Shown here in pieces: positions 1 to 5,619 of a stretch of DNA of 7,805 nt (the stretch's first letter is position 1; the number at the start of each line of letters is the position of its first letter). The translations under genes were made by a program, and so were the position numbers. Below the pieces are notes generated by a model. It searched no databases, was not told the origin of the DNA, and saw only the letters and a program-made list of their open reading frames with translations. The DNA comes from Porphyromonadaceae bacterium UBA7042 (GTDB lineage Bacteria > Bacteroidota > Bacteroidia > Bacteroidales > Muribaculaceae): positions 1-7,805 of the forward strand of contig DLAR01000076.1 in NCBI GenBank assembly GCA_002494015.1, in the 5' to 3' direction.

Positions 1-286
1 TCCCCACGGTTTTTCTACTGACCCGTCAAACGTCGTGTTACTGAGGCATTTTCTATTGATTGCAGTATTGTTTTTGCGGTTTTTATAAGACACCGTCTAT
101 CGGATAAAATCAACTTTCCAAGGGGAAGATATGTTATAATGGTACTATTTTCGCCTGCATGAGAGCCGGAGGGAGATAGTTTCAATTATTTTTAAAGATT
201 AATAAATACAATCTTCATCACTCCACACGTTACGGAGAGGAGGGATGAAAAAGTAGAGATTTTATCAAACCAAAACCCTAAAAACA
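1..286. other. non-coding leader upstream of the first OmpA gene
   Basis: No convincing gene is visible here. All forward frames close quickly; the longest open stretch from the left edge ends at a stop at 86-88, and its predicted residues resemble no family I know. The stretch is AT-rich and presumably holds the promoter and 5' leader of the OmpA gene that starts at 287. TATTTTCG at 146-153 is one mismatch from the Bacteroidota -7 element TAnnTTTG, but no TTTG lies about 20 bases upstream, so I do not call a promoter. The last 25 bases before the ATG are A-rich without a Shine-Dalgarno motif, as is usual in this phylum. A purine stretch (GGAGAGGAGGGA, 234-245) lies too far from the ATG to be an ordinary ribosome binding site. 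Confidence 0.5.
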
Positions 287-1429
287 ATGAAAAAGGTTCT
301 TATTTTGACTGCCGCCCTCGCTGCGGGGTTGATGACGGTCAGCGCTCAGGATGTTGTTGAGCGCACAAATCTCGGTTCCAACTGGTCAATTGGGGTTGAC
401 GGTGGTGTTGCCACTCCCATGACCCATCATGCCTTCTTCGGCAGTATGCGCGGATTGGTAGGCATTCATGTCGGAAAGCAGATTACCCCTTTGTTCGGGG
501 CCGGTATTGAAAGTGCTTTTGGCATCAATACCTCCTCTTGGAATAGTTACCCGCGCAGCTACACGGCTTTTGACAATTCCTATGTGGGCGCCTACGGTAC
601 CCTTAACCTGATGGAGCTTTTCGGCGGGTTCTCGTGTGAGCCGCGTCCATTCACAATCGAGGCGGTCCTCGGTGCCGGATGGGGACATGAGTACTGGGCC
701 AAGAGCCAGCAGGAAGACTGGAATTATTTTGCAACAAAAGTGGGCCTGAATTTCAACTTCAACGTCTCTCCGCGCGTGACAGTGGCTGTCAAGCCTTCTA
801 TTGTCTACAACATGAGCGATGCGGGGGTTTCTCAGTCGTCAGCGGCCTACAATGTCAACAAGGCTACAGTCAACTGCCTTGTGGGACTTACCTATAACTT
901 TGGCCCCGGGTTCAACTGTGTTACGGTTCCCGCCGACAAATCGGCTGAAATCGCCGCGCTCAATGACCGTGTGAATGTCATGCGTGCCGAACGTGACGCT
1001 GTTGCCGCCGATCTTGCAGCAACCACCGCTGCCAATGCCGACCTTACAGCAGCCCTCGCCGCGTGTCAATCGAAACCCGCGCAGGTTGTCAATAATAACA
1101 CCGAGACCCTGAACAGTGTGCGTTTCGTGTTCTTCCGCAACGCGTCGTCGGTCATAACGGCTGACCAGATGCCCAACGTGGAAATGATTGCCTCCTACAT
1201 GAAGAATCACAAGGATTCCAAGGTTGAGGTAAAGGGTTATGCTTCTCCCACCGGCTCCGAGGAATTCAACATCAAGTTGGCCGAGGCCCGTGCACAGGCT
1301 GTCAAGAATGCCCTTGTCAAGAAATATGGTATCAGTGCCGACCGCATCGTCGCCAAGGGTGAGGGCATCGGTCACATGTTCACTGAAGAGTCATGGAACC
1401 GCGTGTCAATCTGCACGCTGGAAGACTGA
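287..1429 (+). CDS. OmpA-family outer membrane protein (barrel plus OmpA-like domain)
   Basis: A predicted 380-residue outer membrane protein that should anchor the outer membrane to peptidoglycan. The N-terminus is a signal peptide (MKK, then a hydrophobic core, with likely cleavage after VSA at residue 20). Residues about 31-206 alternate polar and aromatic residues as a small beta-barrel does, and end in GLTYNF, a typical last-strand pattern. Residues about 214-262 are an Ala/Asp/Asn-rich coiled linker. Residues about 276-378 form the OmpA-like domain, with KGYASPTGS, FNIKLAEARAQAV and a closing NRVSI. In the peptidoglycan-binding loop, the position usually held by Asp is Ser320, while the partner Arg335 is kept; GYASP-type loops are, to my knowledge, common in Bacteroidota. 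The ATG at 287 sits directly before a good signal peptide and follows an A-rich leader. The gene is monocistronic and ends just before two hairpins. Function beyond structural anchoring cannot be read from the sequence. Confidence 0.9.
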   Translation: MKKVLILTAALAAGLMTVSAQDVVERTNLGSNWSIGVDGGVATPMTHHAFFGSMRGLVGIHVGKQITPLFGAGIESAFGINTSSWNSYPRSYTAFDNSYVGAYGTLNLMELFGGFSCEPRPFTIEAVLGAGWGHEYWAKSQQEDWNYFATKVGLNFNFNVSPRVTVAVKPSIVYNMSDAGVSQSSAAYNVNKATVNCLVGLTYNFGPGFNCVTVPADKSAEIAALNDRVNVMRAERDAVAADLAATTAANADLTAALAACQSKPAQVVNNNTETLNSVRFVFFRNASSVITADQMPNVEMIASYMKNHKDSKVEVKGYASPTGSEEFNIKLAEARAQAVKNALVKKYGISADRIVAKGEGIGHMFTEESWNRVSICTLED

Positions 1430-1440
1430 TGCCGGTAGCC

Positions 1441-1471
1441 GTCAGGAAATCTGAGCCGCATATTTCCTGAC
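1441..1471. repeat. perfect 10-bp inverted repeat after the OmpA gene
   Basis: GTCAGGAAAT (1441-1450) pairs perfectly with ATTTCCTGAC (1462-1471) across an 11-base loop. It begins 12 bases after the OmpA stop codon. No T-tract follows on either strand, so it is more likely an mRNA 3'-end stabilising hairpin, or the first half of a tandem terminator with the stronger hairpin at 1483, than a terminator on its own. Confidence 0.65.
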
Positions 1472-1473
1472 AC

Positions 1474-1522
1474 GAAAAACAGAACCGGGAGGAAACCAGT
1501 CGGGTTTCCTCCCGGTTTGTGT
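1474..1522. terminator. bidirectional rho-independent terminator between OmpA and the methyltransferase
   Basis: A perfect 15-bp stem (1483-1497 with 1503-1517) closes a 5-base loop. On the plus strand it is followed by TGTGTTTAAG. On the minus strand it is followed by CTG and five Ts (complement of the A-run at 1475-1479). It lies between two convergent genes, five bases from the methyltransferase stop codon, so it can serve both the OmpA transcript and the methyltransferase transcript. Confidence 0.85.
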
Positions 1523-2770
1523 TTAAGCGTTTTTGGAGAGTATGACTATGTACTCGTTGTTCATGGTCGACTCTTTTTTCCCAGCTTTGTTGGTCGGACT
1601 GTTTTTTGACGGCATACGTTTGTTAGGGATTTCTCTCACTATGGTGGTCAGATGGGAAAAGCCGCATTTTTCAAACATTTCAGCCGTAAAGTAGTCCAAA
1701 TTGATTTGGATGTTTTTGACCCGGCGGTTGCCTACGACATAGCACACTCTCCCACCGGGTCGCACTACCTTGGCCACATTCCGGATGGAATCCCAGTAGT
1801 CGTTCAAAAAGGAGATGACCTCGAAGTGTCGTTTTGAATCCAAAGTCTTGATGGTTTCAAGCTCGTTTTTCAGAGCGTTGGTCTCAAAACGCGATTCTTT
1901 AGAAATTTTGCCGCCCATCAGGAGCCGGTCTAAGGATTTGGCGTTTTCAAAGTCAAACCATTCGTTGGCCCATCGGCTGAATTGTCCGTAAGCTACTGTT
2001 GTATGGCTGTCGCCGTAGGGAGGTGAGGTTACAATCATGTCGACACTACCGTCGGGTAGTATTTCGGAAGGGATTTTTTCAGCGGTATTAAAGTTGTGTA
2101 TGGAGGCTAATTGAGAGTTTCCGACGGTATTGAAAGATTCCAGTCCGGTTATATTACGTCTTGTTTTCCTTGCAAAGGTCACGAAAACATCGGGATTGAA
2201 TTTTTCTATCTGCTTGGCCGACATTTTGTAACGCTTAAACTCTCCATTGCGGGTGAAACTGACTTCACGGATGGTTTCGGAAAGGCACAGCAAGAAAAAA
2301 TCCTGTATTTCCGGTTTTAGTTCCAGTATTATCTGATGTAGATAGGAGAGCCGGTACAGTCTGTCTTCGGTGTACCAGAATGTGTGATTTGAAATCCGGT
2401 TGAAGTCTGTGTTCTCGACTAAGTCCCTGTTGTAAAGCATCAACGCTGTGTCTAAATGGCCGATTGCGTCAGCTATGTCTTTTATGTCGTAATGCGTGGT
2501 TTTTACCTTACTCATGAAGCGTGCCAACGGATTCAGGTCGGTTCCTGCCGACCTTATGCCTTTTAAAGAACATTCGACCAAAGTTGTGCCGCTGCCGACG
2601 TATGGGTCAAACACTAAAGCGAGGTTTCCATCCTCAGGGGCGTAATCGGTCAGCAGCTTTCTTGCCACCTGTGGAATCATCATGGCTGGGTAGGTGTGGT
2701 AGCAATGGGTATATTCTTTAGTATCGGCTGTTTTAAAACTCCAATAGTCATTAATTTCTCTGTCATACAT
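1523..2770 (-). CDS. type II DNA methyltransferase of an R-M system, probably N4-cytosine
   Basis: An amino-methyltransferase that should methylate the site cut by the nuclease encoded at 3149-3898. From an ATG at 2770 it has 415 residues. Motif X-like sequence (YHTYPAMMIPQVARKLL) starts near residue 24. Motif I (FDPYVGSGTT, S-adenosylmethionine binding) is near 54-63, with an acidic motif II residue in GTDLNP near 78. Catalytic motif IV is TSPPYGD near 248-254. RPGG followed by VVGN near 337-348 resembles the later core strands. SPPY is the form usual in N4-cytosine enzymes, whereas N6-adenine enzymes usually have DPPY or NPPY, so N4-cytosine is favoured but not proven. The order X, I, IV is that of gamma-type rather than beta-type enzymes. 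An in-frame GTG at 2821 would add 17 residues, but that codon is part of a GTGAG operator half-site and the extension carries no conserved sequence, so I prefer 2770. It is divergent from the controller gene. Confidence 0.9.
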   Translation of the reverse strand: MYDREINDYWSFKTADTKEYTHCYHTYPAMMIPQVARKLLTDYAPEDGNLALVFDPYVGSGTTLVECSLKGIRSAGTDLNPLARFMSKVKTTHYDIKDIADAIGHLDTALMLYNRDLVENTDFNRISNHTFWYTEDRLYRLSYLHQIILELKPEIQDFFLLCLSETIREVSFTRNGEFKRYKMSAKQIEKFNPDVFVTFARKTRRNITGLESFNTVGNSQLASIHNFNTAEKIPSEILPDGSVDMIVTSPPYGDSHTTVAYGQFSRWANEWFDFENAKSLDRLLMGGKISKESRFETNALKNELETIKTLDSKRHFEVISFLNDYWDSIRNVAKVVRPGGRVCYVVGNRRVKNIQINLDYFTAEMFEKCGFSHLTTIVREIPNKRMPSKNSPTNKAGKKESTMNNEYIVILSKNA

Positions 2771-2800
2771 AGTTTTCTTACTCGAAGTAGGATTTGGAGG

Positions 2801-2808
2801 CAAAGGTA
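2801..2808 (-). promoter_or_regulatory. -7 element of the methyltransferase promoter
   Basis: Read on the minus strand this is TACCTTTG, an exact match to the Bacteroidota -7 consensus TAnnTTTG, 30 bases upstream of the preferred methyltransferase ATG. No TTTG lies 19-21 bases further upstream. The inverted repeat at 2817-2829 lies in the spacer instead, so a protein bound there would directly affect this promoter. Confidence 0.5.
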
Positions 2809-2810
2809 GT

Positions 2811-2829
2811 AAATTTCTCACAAATTGAG
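2811..2829. promoter_or_regulatory. left controller operator (CTCA-N5-TGAG)
   Basis: CTCACAAATTGAG (2817-2829) is a short inverted repeat with CTCA/TGAG arms. Read from the minus strand, its left half is GTGAGAAATTT, nearly identical to GTGAGAATTT at 2841-2850 on the plus strand. It sits between the methyltransferase -7 box and its expected -33 region, where a controller protein could regulate the methyltransferase gene. That it is an operator is inferred from symmetry, repetition and position next to a controller gene. Confidence 0.6.
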
Positions 2830-2835
2830 GGAGCT

Positions 2836-2856
2836 ATATGGTGAGAATTTCCATAT
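2836..2856. promoter_or_regulatory. central half-site and ATATGG/CCATAT inverted repeat
   Basis: ATATGG (2836-2841) and CCATAT (2851-2856) form a perfect 6-base inverted repeat with a 9-base spacer, which itself carries GTGAGAATTT from 2841, another copy of the GTGAG half-site. The right arm overlaps the controller promoter -7 box at 2854. It may be an intermediate binding position between the left and right operators. Confidence 0.4.
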
Positions 2857-2861
2857 TTTTG
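2854..2861 (+). promoter_or_regulatory. -7 element of the controller-nuclease promoter
   Basis: TATTTTTG matches the Bacteroidota -7 consensus TAnnTTTG and ends 19 bases before the preferred controller ATG at 2881, giving a very short leader, as is common for controller genes. There is no TTTG about 20 bases upstream. A promoter with a good -7 and no -33 fits one that depends on an activator, here probably the controller protein itself. Confidence 0.5.
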
Positions 2862-2876
2862 CTCACAAAATGTGAG
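2862..2876. promoter_or_regulatory. right controller operator, perfect inverted repeat
   Basis: CTCACAAAATGTGAG is a perfect inverted repeat: CTCACA, three As, TGTGAG. It starts immediately after the controller -7 box and covers the expected transcription start, four bases upstream of the preferred ATG. Binding here should block the controller-nuclease promoter, the repression arm of a typical C-protein loop. It shares the GTGAG half-site with the repeats at 2817 and 2841. Confidence 0.7.
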
Positions 2877-2880
2877 AAGT

Positions 2881-3159
2881 ATGATAAAAACCGAGTATCA
2901 GAATGAGGTTATCAACCGCGTCAGGCTGCTAAGGCGTGAGAATGATGTGAGCCAAGTGTTGCTGGCTAATCTCATTGAGGTCAGCCACGGGCAGATTGGC
3001 AATATCGAGAGTCCCAAGTTCCGTCATAAATACACGTTGAAGCAGCTGTATTGTATTTCGAAACATTTTAATGTAGCGTTGTCCTATCTGCTCACCGGGA
3101 GTTATAAGGATTTGGATTCAGAAAATTTAATAAAAGCTATTATAAGATATGAGGAATGA
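2881..3159 (+). CDS. XRE-type controller (C) protein of the R-M system
   Basis: A 92-residue DNA-binding protein made of one helix-turn-helix domain, with the size and gene position of R-M controller proteins. The domain spans about residues 10-73: VRLLRREN (helix 1), SQVLLANLIEVS (helices 2 and turn, from Ser24), recognition helix HGQIGNIE (36-43), then TLKQLYCISKHFNVALSYLLTG. It is expected to bind the GTGAG inverted repeats just upstream and to control its own transcription, the co-transcribed nuclease and the divergent methyltransferase. An in-frame GTG at 2872 would add three residues, but it is part of the right operator's TGTGAG arm, so ATG 2881 is preferred. Its last 11 bases overlap the nuclease gene, which suggests translational coupling. 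The R-M context makes a C protein much likelier than a phage-type repressor. Confidence 0.85.
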   Translation: MIKTEYQNEVINRVRLLRRENDVSQVLLANLIEVSHGQIGNIESPKFRHKYTLKQLYCISKHFNVALSYLLTGSYKDLDSENLIKAIIRYEE

Positions 3160-3898
3160 AGATAAGATAGTCGACGCTTTTCATAAGGTGAAAGCGCTGG
3201 GATGGGTTAAAAGCCATCGCCGAAATAATACCGGAATAGGTAAGACCTTTGAGGATTACATGGGGGTGGTTGAGAATAATGTTGACGGCCCTGACCTGTT
3301 TGGATTCGAGATAAAGTCCCATCGGGAAGAATCGGCGTCATTCGTGACATTGTTTACCAAAAGTCCCTCATGGCCTAAAAGAAGGGCTAATGCAAAGCTG
3401 AAAGATAAGTTTGGAGTATGTTACCCCAACAGTCAGATGAAGAAACTGCATACCTCGATATTTGCCGATAAGTTTAATACATTTATGGGGAAATATTCGT
3501 TCAGGCTTATACATGACAAAGTCAATAAGCGCATTTACATCGGTGTGTATAGTCTGGGTGGTAAGATGTTGCTTGACCAAAATGTTTATTATACCTACGA
3601 TGATATAGAGAAGGCTTTGACGAAAAAGCTCCACAGTCTTTTTTATGTAACAGCGCAAAGACGTCATACGCCTGACGGGAACGAGGAGTTTTTCTTTGAT
3701 TCGGCTGAAATCTATACGGAGCCGTCGCTTGATAACTTTTTAAATATGCTTGATGCAGGCGAGATAATGTATGATATCAGGATGGGGTCATATCAGAGCG
3801 GTCTCTATTGTGGCAGACCGCATGACCACGGGAGCGGGTTCCGAATCAAGGAGGCTGATATCTGTAAGCTGTATCGAAATAAAATTGATGTAGGTTAG
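3149..3898 (+). CDS. MvaI/BcnI-family type II restriction endonuclease
   Basis: A predicted nuclease of 249 residues, about the size of MvaI, that cuts DNA not methylated by the enzyme at 1523-2770. The active-site region is clear: NNTGIGKTFEDYMGV (Glu35), then DGPDLFGFEIKS, giving the PD-(D/E)XK set Asp49, Glu54, Lys56, which matches the D-x4-E-x-K spacing of MvaI and MutH-like folds. TLFTKSPSWP (67-76) follows, and near the C-terminus HDHGSGFRI (225-233) holds the conserved His/Gly element that I associate with this family. Characterised relatives cut CCWGG (MvaI) or CCSGG (BcnI), so a CC-N-GG-like site is a reasonable guess only. A MutH mismatch-repair nuclease is the main alternative, but the adjacent methyltransferase and controller argue for R-M. 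The ATG at 3149 lies inside the end of the controller gene. The DNA is AT-rich: 3481-3540 has 20 G/C of 60. Confidence 0.9.
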   Translation: MRNEDKIVDAFHKVKALGWVKSHRRNNTGIGKTFEDYMGVVENNVDGPDLFGFEIKSHREESASFVTLFTKSPSWPKRRANAKLKDKFGVCYPNSQMKKLHTSIFADKFNTFMGKYSFRLIHDKVNKRIYIGVYSLGGKMLLDQNVYYTYDDIEKALTKKLHSLFYVTAQRRHTPDGNEEFFFDSAEIYTEPSLDNFLNMLDAGEIMYDIRMGSYQSGLYCGRPHDHGSGFRIKEADICKLYRNKIDVG

Positions 3899-3924
3899 CT
3901 GTTCAGAATGCAGCCTGATGTCGT

Positions 3925-3972
3925 GTCAGCGGGTTTTCCGATACGGGGGGGAATCCGCTGACCGTGTTTTTT
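3925..3972 (+). terminator. rho-independent terminator after the nuclease gene
   Basis: GTCAGCGG (3925-3932) pairs with CCGCTGAC (3955-3962), and the stem extends inward through wobble and A-T/C-G pairs to about 15 pairs. CGTG and six Ts (3967-3972) follow on the plus strand. It lies 27 bases after the nuclease stop codon and closes the controller-nuclease operon. Confidence 0.85.
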
Positions 3973-3990
3973 GTGTGGGGAAGGTGGTGT

Positions 3991-4028
3991 ATAAAAATAG
4001 GAGCAACCGTCTCACGATGGTTGCTCCT
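3991..4028 (-). terminator. rho-independent terminator after the second OmpA gene
   Basis: AGGAGCAACC (3999-4008) pairs perfectly with GGTTGCTCCT (4019-4028) around a 10-base loop. On the minus strand the stem is followed by ATTTTTAT (complement of the A-run at 3993-3997), so it ends the minus-strand transcript of the OmpA gene whose stop is at 4120. No T-run follows on the plus strand. Confidence 0.8.
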
Positions 4029-4119
4029 TAGGGATATAGAATTGATTTAGCTTGCTTTTTGATTAGTCCCGTGTAACAGGAGACTATAAGCGGTTGCTTA
4101 ATCGTTTTCCGAAAAGTGA

Positions 4120-5331
4120 TTATTCAGCAGCCTGAATAGTCACAGCGCGGTCAAGCGATACATATTTGTCACCCATGTCGCAGAGGTTGCCATTGTTGGT
4201 GGTAACTTCGAGCTGCGAGGGGTTAACGCCGTTGCGGAGAAGAATCTTTTCAACGCTGGCGGCACGAGCCTTGCGGAGACGGTCATTGTAAGCGTCGGTG
4301 CCGGTGTAGTTGTCGGCCCAGCCTGTGATGACATACTTCTGGTTGGGGTTGCTCTTGATGATTTCGGCGATAGCACTGAGAACGCGAGAGTCAACGCGGC
4401 TTACGCGGCTGCTGTTGATAGCGTAGTAAACAGTAGCGAGGGGGCCTGCGGCAACTTCCTTAACCTCGGCGGGACGGCTGAGGCATTCGCGGATCTGGCC
4501 TTCGAGGTCAGCTACGCGGGCGTTGGCAGCCTGAAGACGCTGTTCAACGGGATCGCAGTCAACAACGGGAGGACAAACGGGAACGACGGGAGCCGACCAT
4601 GCAGTCTTGTTGAAGTTGTAAGTAACACCGACGTAGGCAGCGAGGTCCGATGCCATCTTGTCAACGTAACCTGCTTCGTCCTTTTCGTTAGAGAGTACGT
4701 TGTAACGTACGTCGAGGTAAAGGTTGAAGTGGTTGTTGAGACGGAATGAGTTGATTAAACCAACGTGGGCGGTAAGAGTCTTGTTGTGACCGTTTTCGTA
4801 GCCGTCCTGAAGGTTCTTGCTGTCATATTTGGGGACATAAGCGAAGTCAACACCGCCACCACCGTAGAAAGTAGCGTTGTAGAGACGGTTGGGCTTGTAA
4901 CCGCACCACCAGTTGGTAAGATTCAGCATAACGTCAACCATGGGGGTGAAGTCGTTGTGCTTTGTCTTGTAGAACTTGCCGTCGATGCGGGGTTCGTAGG
5001 TAGCTTCACCGAAAGAACCTTTTTCTCCGACACCTTTAACCTTTGTCCAGTTTACACCGGCACGCATACCGATGATGGGTGAGAACCATTTACCTACCCA
5101 AATGCCGGCATTGGGGGCGAAACGATCTGAGAGGTCACGCTTGCTGTCAAATTTAGAGAAGAGGATGTTGGCGCCACCTTCACCCGAAATGAACCAATTG
5201 TCTTGGAAACGGTTGAAAGTGTAACCCTGAGCGGGATCCTCAACATACTGAACCTCTTGATTGCTCTGGGCGAAGGCGCTTTGGCCGAGGCACAGGGCAC
5301 ATACTAAACCAAGAATAGAACTTTTGTTCAT
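4120..5331 (-). CDS. OmpA-family outer membrane protein, second copy of the architecture
   Basis: A predicted 403-residue outer membrane protein. The signal peptide is MNKSSILGLVCALCLGQSAFA with likely cleavage after residue 21. Residues about 40-240 look like a small beta-barrel (NWFISGEGGANI, VGKWFSPIIGMRAGV, FYGGGGVDFAYVP, FNLYLDVRYNVLS, ending AAYVGVTYNF). A Pro/Cys-rich hinge (PVCPPVVDCDP, 251-261) leads into a short coiled segment (263-286). The OmpA-like domain spans about 298-401, with ATVYYAINSSRVSR, ITGWADNYTG, YNDRLRKARAASV and LDRAVTIQ. Unlike the OmpA protein at 287-1429, it keeps Asp340 and Arg356, the pair expected to bind diaminopimelate in peptidoglycan. It shares domain order with that protein but little sequence outside short barrel motifs, so the two are distant paralogues. 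Its promoter appears to lie at 5404-5435 and its terminator at 3991-4028, so it is probably transcribed alone. Confidence 0.9.
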   Translation of the reverse strand: MNKSSILGLVCALCLGQSAFAQSNQEVQYVEDPAQGYTFNRFQDNWFISGEGGANILFSKFDSKRDLSDRFAPNAGIWVGKWFSPIIGMRAGVNWTKVKGVGEKGSFGEATYEPRIDGKFYKTKHNDFTPMVDVMLNLTNWWCGYKPNRLYNATFYGGGGVDFAYVPKYDSKNLQDGYENGHNKTLTAHVGLINSFRLNNHFNLYLDVRYNVLSNEKDEAGYVDKMASDLAAYVGVTYNFNKTAWSAPVVPVCPPVVDCDPVEQRLQAANARVADLEGQIRECLSRPAEVKEVAAGPLATVYYAINSSRVSRVDSRVLSAIAEIIKSNPNQKYVITGWADNYTGTDAYNDRLRKARAASVEKILLRNGVNPSQLEVTTNNGNLCDMGDKYVSLDRAVTIQAAE

Positions 5332-5403
5332 AAGTAAATTGAAGTTAGTTATTTAAATATTTAAATAGTGATTGAATTACGCCTTATTGCGGAAAATCAA
5401 CGT

Positions 5404-5435
5404 CAAAGGTAAGATATTTTTTTAATATAAACTAA
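5404..5435 (-). promoter_or_regulatory. probable promoter of the second OmpA gene
   Basis: On the minus strand, TACCTTTG (complement of 5404-5411) matches the Bacteroidota -7 consensus. Twenty bases upstream lies TTAG (complement of 5432-5435), three of four matches to the TTTG -33 element. The predicted leader is about 65 bases. A second TAnnTTTG-like box (complement of 5443-5450) has no -33 partner and is less likely. Confidence 0.55.
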
Positions 5436-5506
5436 ATTTTCACAAAAATATCTTTAAAAATCGCTCATTTTCTCTCCGAAACAGGCAATATCGGCCATTT
5501 TTAGAG

Positions 5507-5560
5507 TAAAAGATAGTCCGAATCTGCGTTTTTTAGGACGCCGGACTATCTTTTATTTTT
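5507..5560. terminator. bidirectional hairpin terminator between transketolase and OmpA
   Basis: TAAAAGATAGTCCG (5507-5520) and CGGACTATCTTTTA (5542-5555) form a perfect 14-bp stem; inside the loop GCGT (5526-5529) and ACGC (5538-5541) can form a second small stem. The A/T ends of the stem provide a short T-tract in either direction (TCTTTTA on the minus strand, TTTTATTTTT on the plus strand). It lies 65 bases downstream of the transketolase stop and upstream of the OmpA promoter, so its main role should be to end the transketolase transcript. Confidence 0.75.
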
Positions 5561-5569
5561 ATAACATTT

Positions 5570-5594
5570 CACCTGTGCATATCGATTGCAGGTG
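5570..5594. repeat. small inverted repeat just downstream of transketolase
   Basis: CACCTG (5570-5575) pairs with CAGGTG (5589-5594). Allowing one bulged T, three further pairs form (GCA with TGC). It falls between the transketolase stop codon (5620) and the terminator at 5507-5560, so the transcript would carry two 3' hairpins. No T-tract follows on the minus strand, so it is not called a terminator. Confidence 0.45.
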
Positions 5595-5619
5595 TCGTGT
5601 TAATTAATGGTTGTTAATT

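Noticed and set aside
135..140. TATAAT, an enterobacterial -10-like hexamer upstream of the first OmpA gene
   Set aside because: The other promoters in the window follow the Bacteroidota TAnnTTTG form, and no matching -35 is present; a chance hit in AT-rich DNA is likelier.
839..1375. Antisense open frame of 178 codons opposite the first OmpA gene
   Set aside because: It lies wholly within the OmpA coding region and has no family features; the OmpA frame has a signal peptide and conserved domain.
3149..3898. Possible MutH mismatch-repair nuclease instead of a restriction enzyme
   Set aside because: The fold family is shared, but coupling to a controller gene and a divergent methyltransferase, and the HDHGSGFRI element near the C-terminus, favour a MvaI/BcnI restriction enzyme.
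5350..5367. 18-base palindrome TATTTAAATATTTAAATA in the leader of the second OmpA gene
   Set aside because: It is made only of A and T in an AT-rich leader, where such symmetry arises easily, and it lies downstream of the predicted promoter rather than within it.
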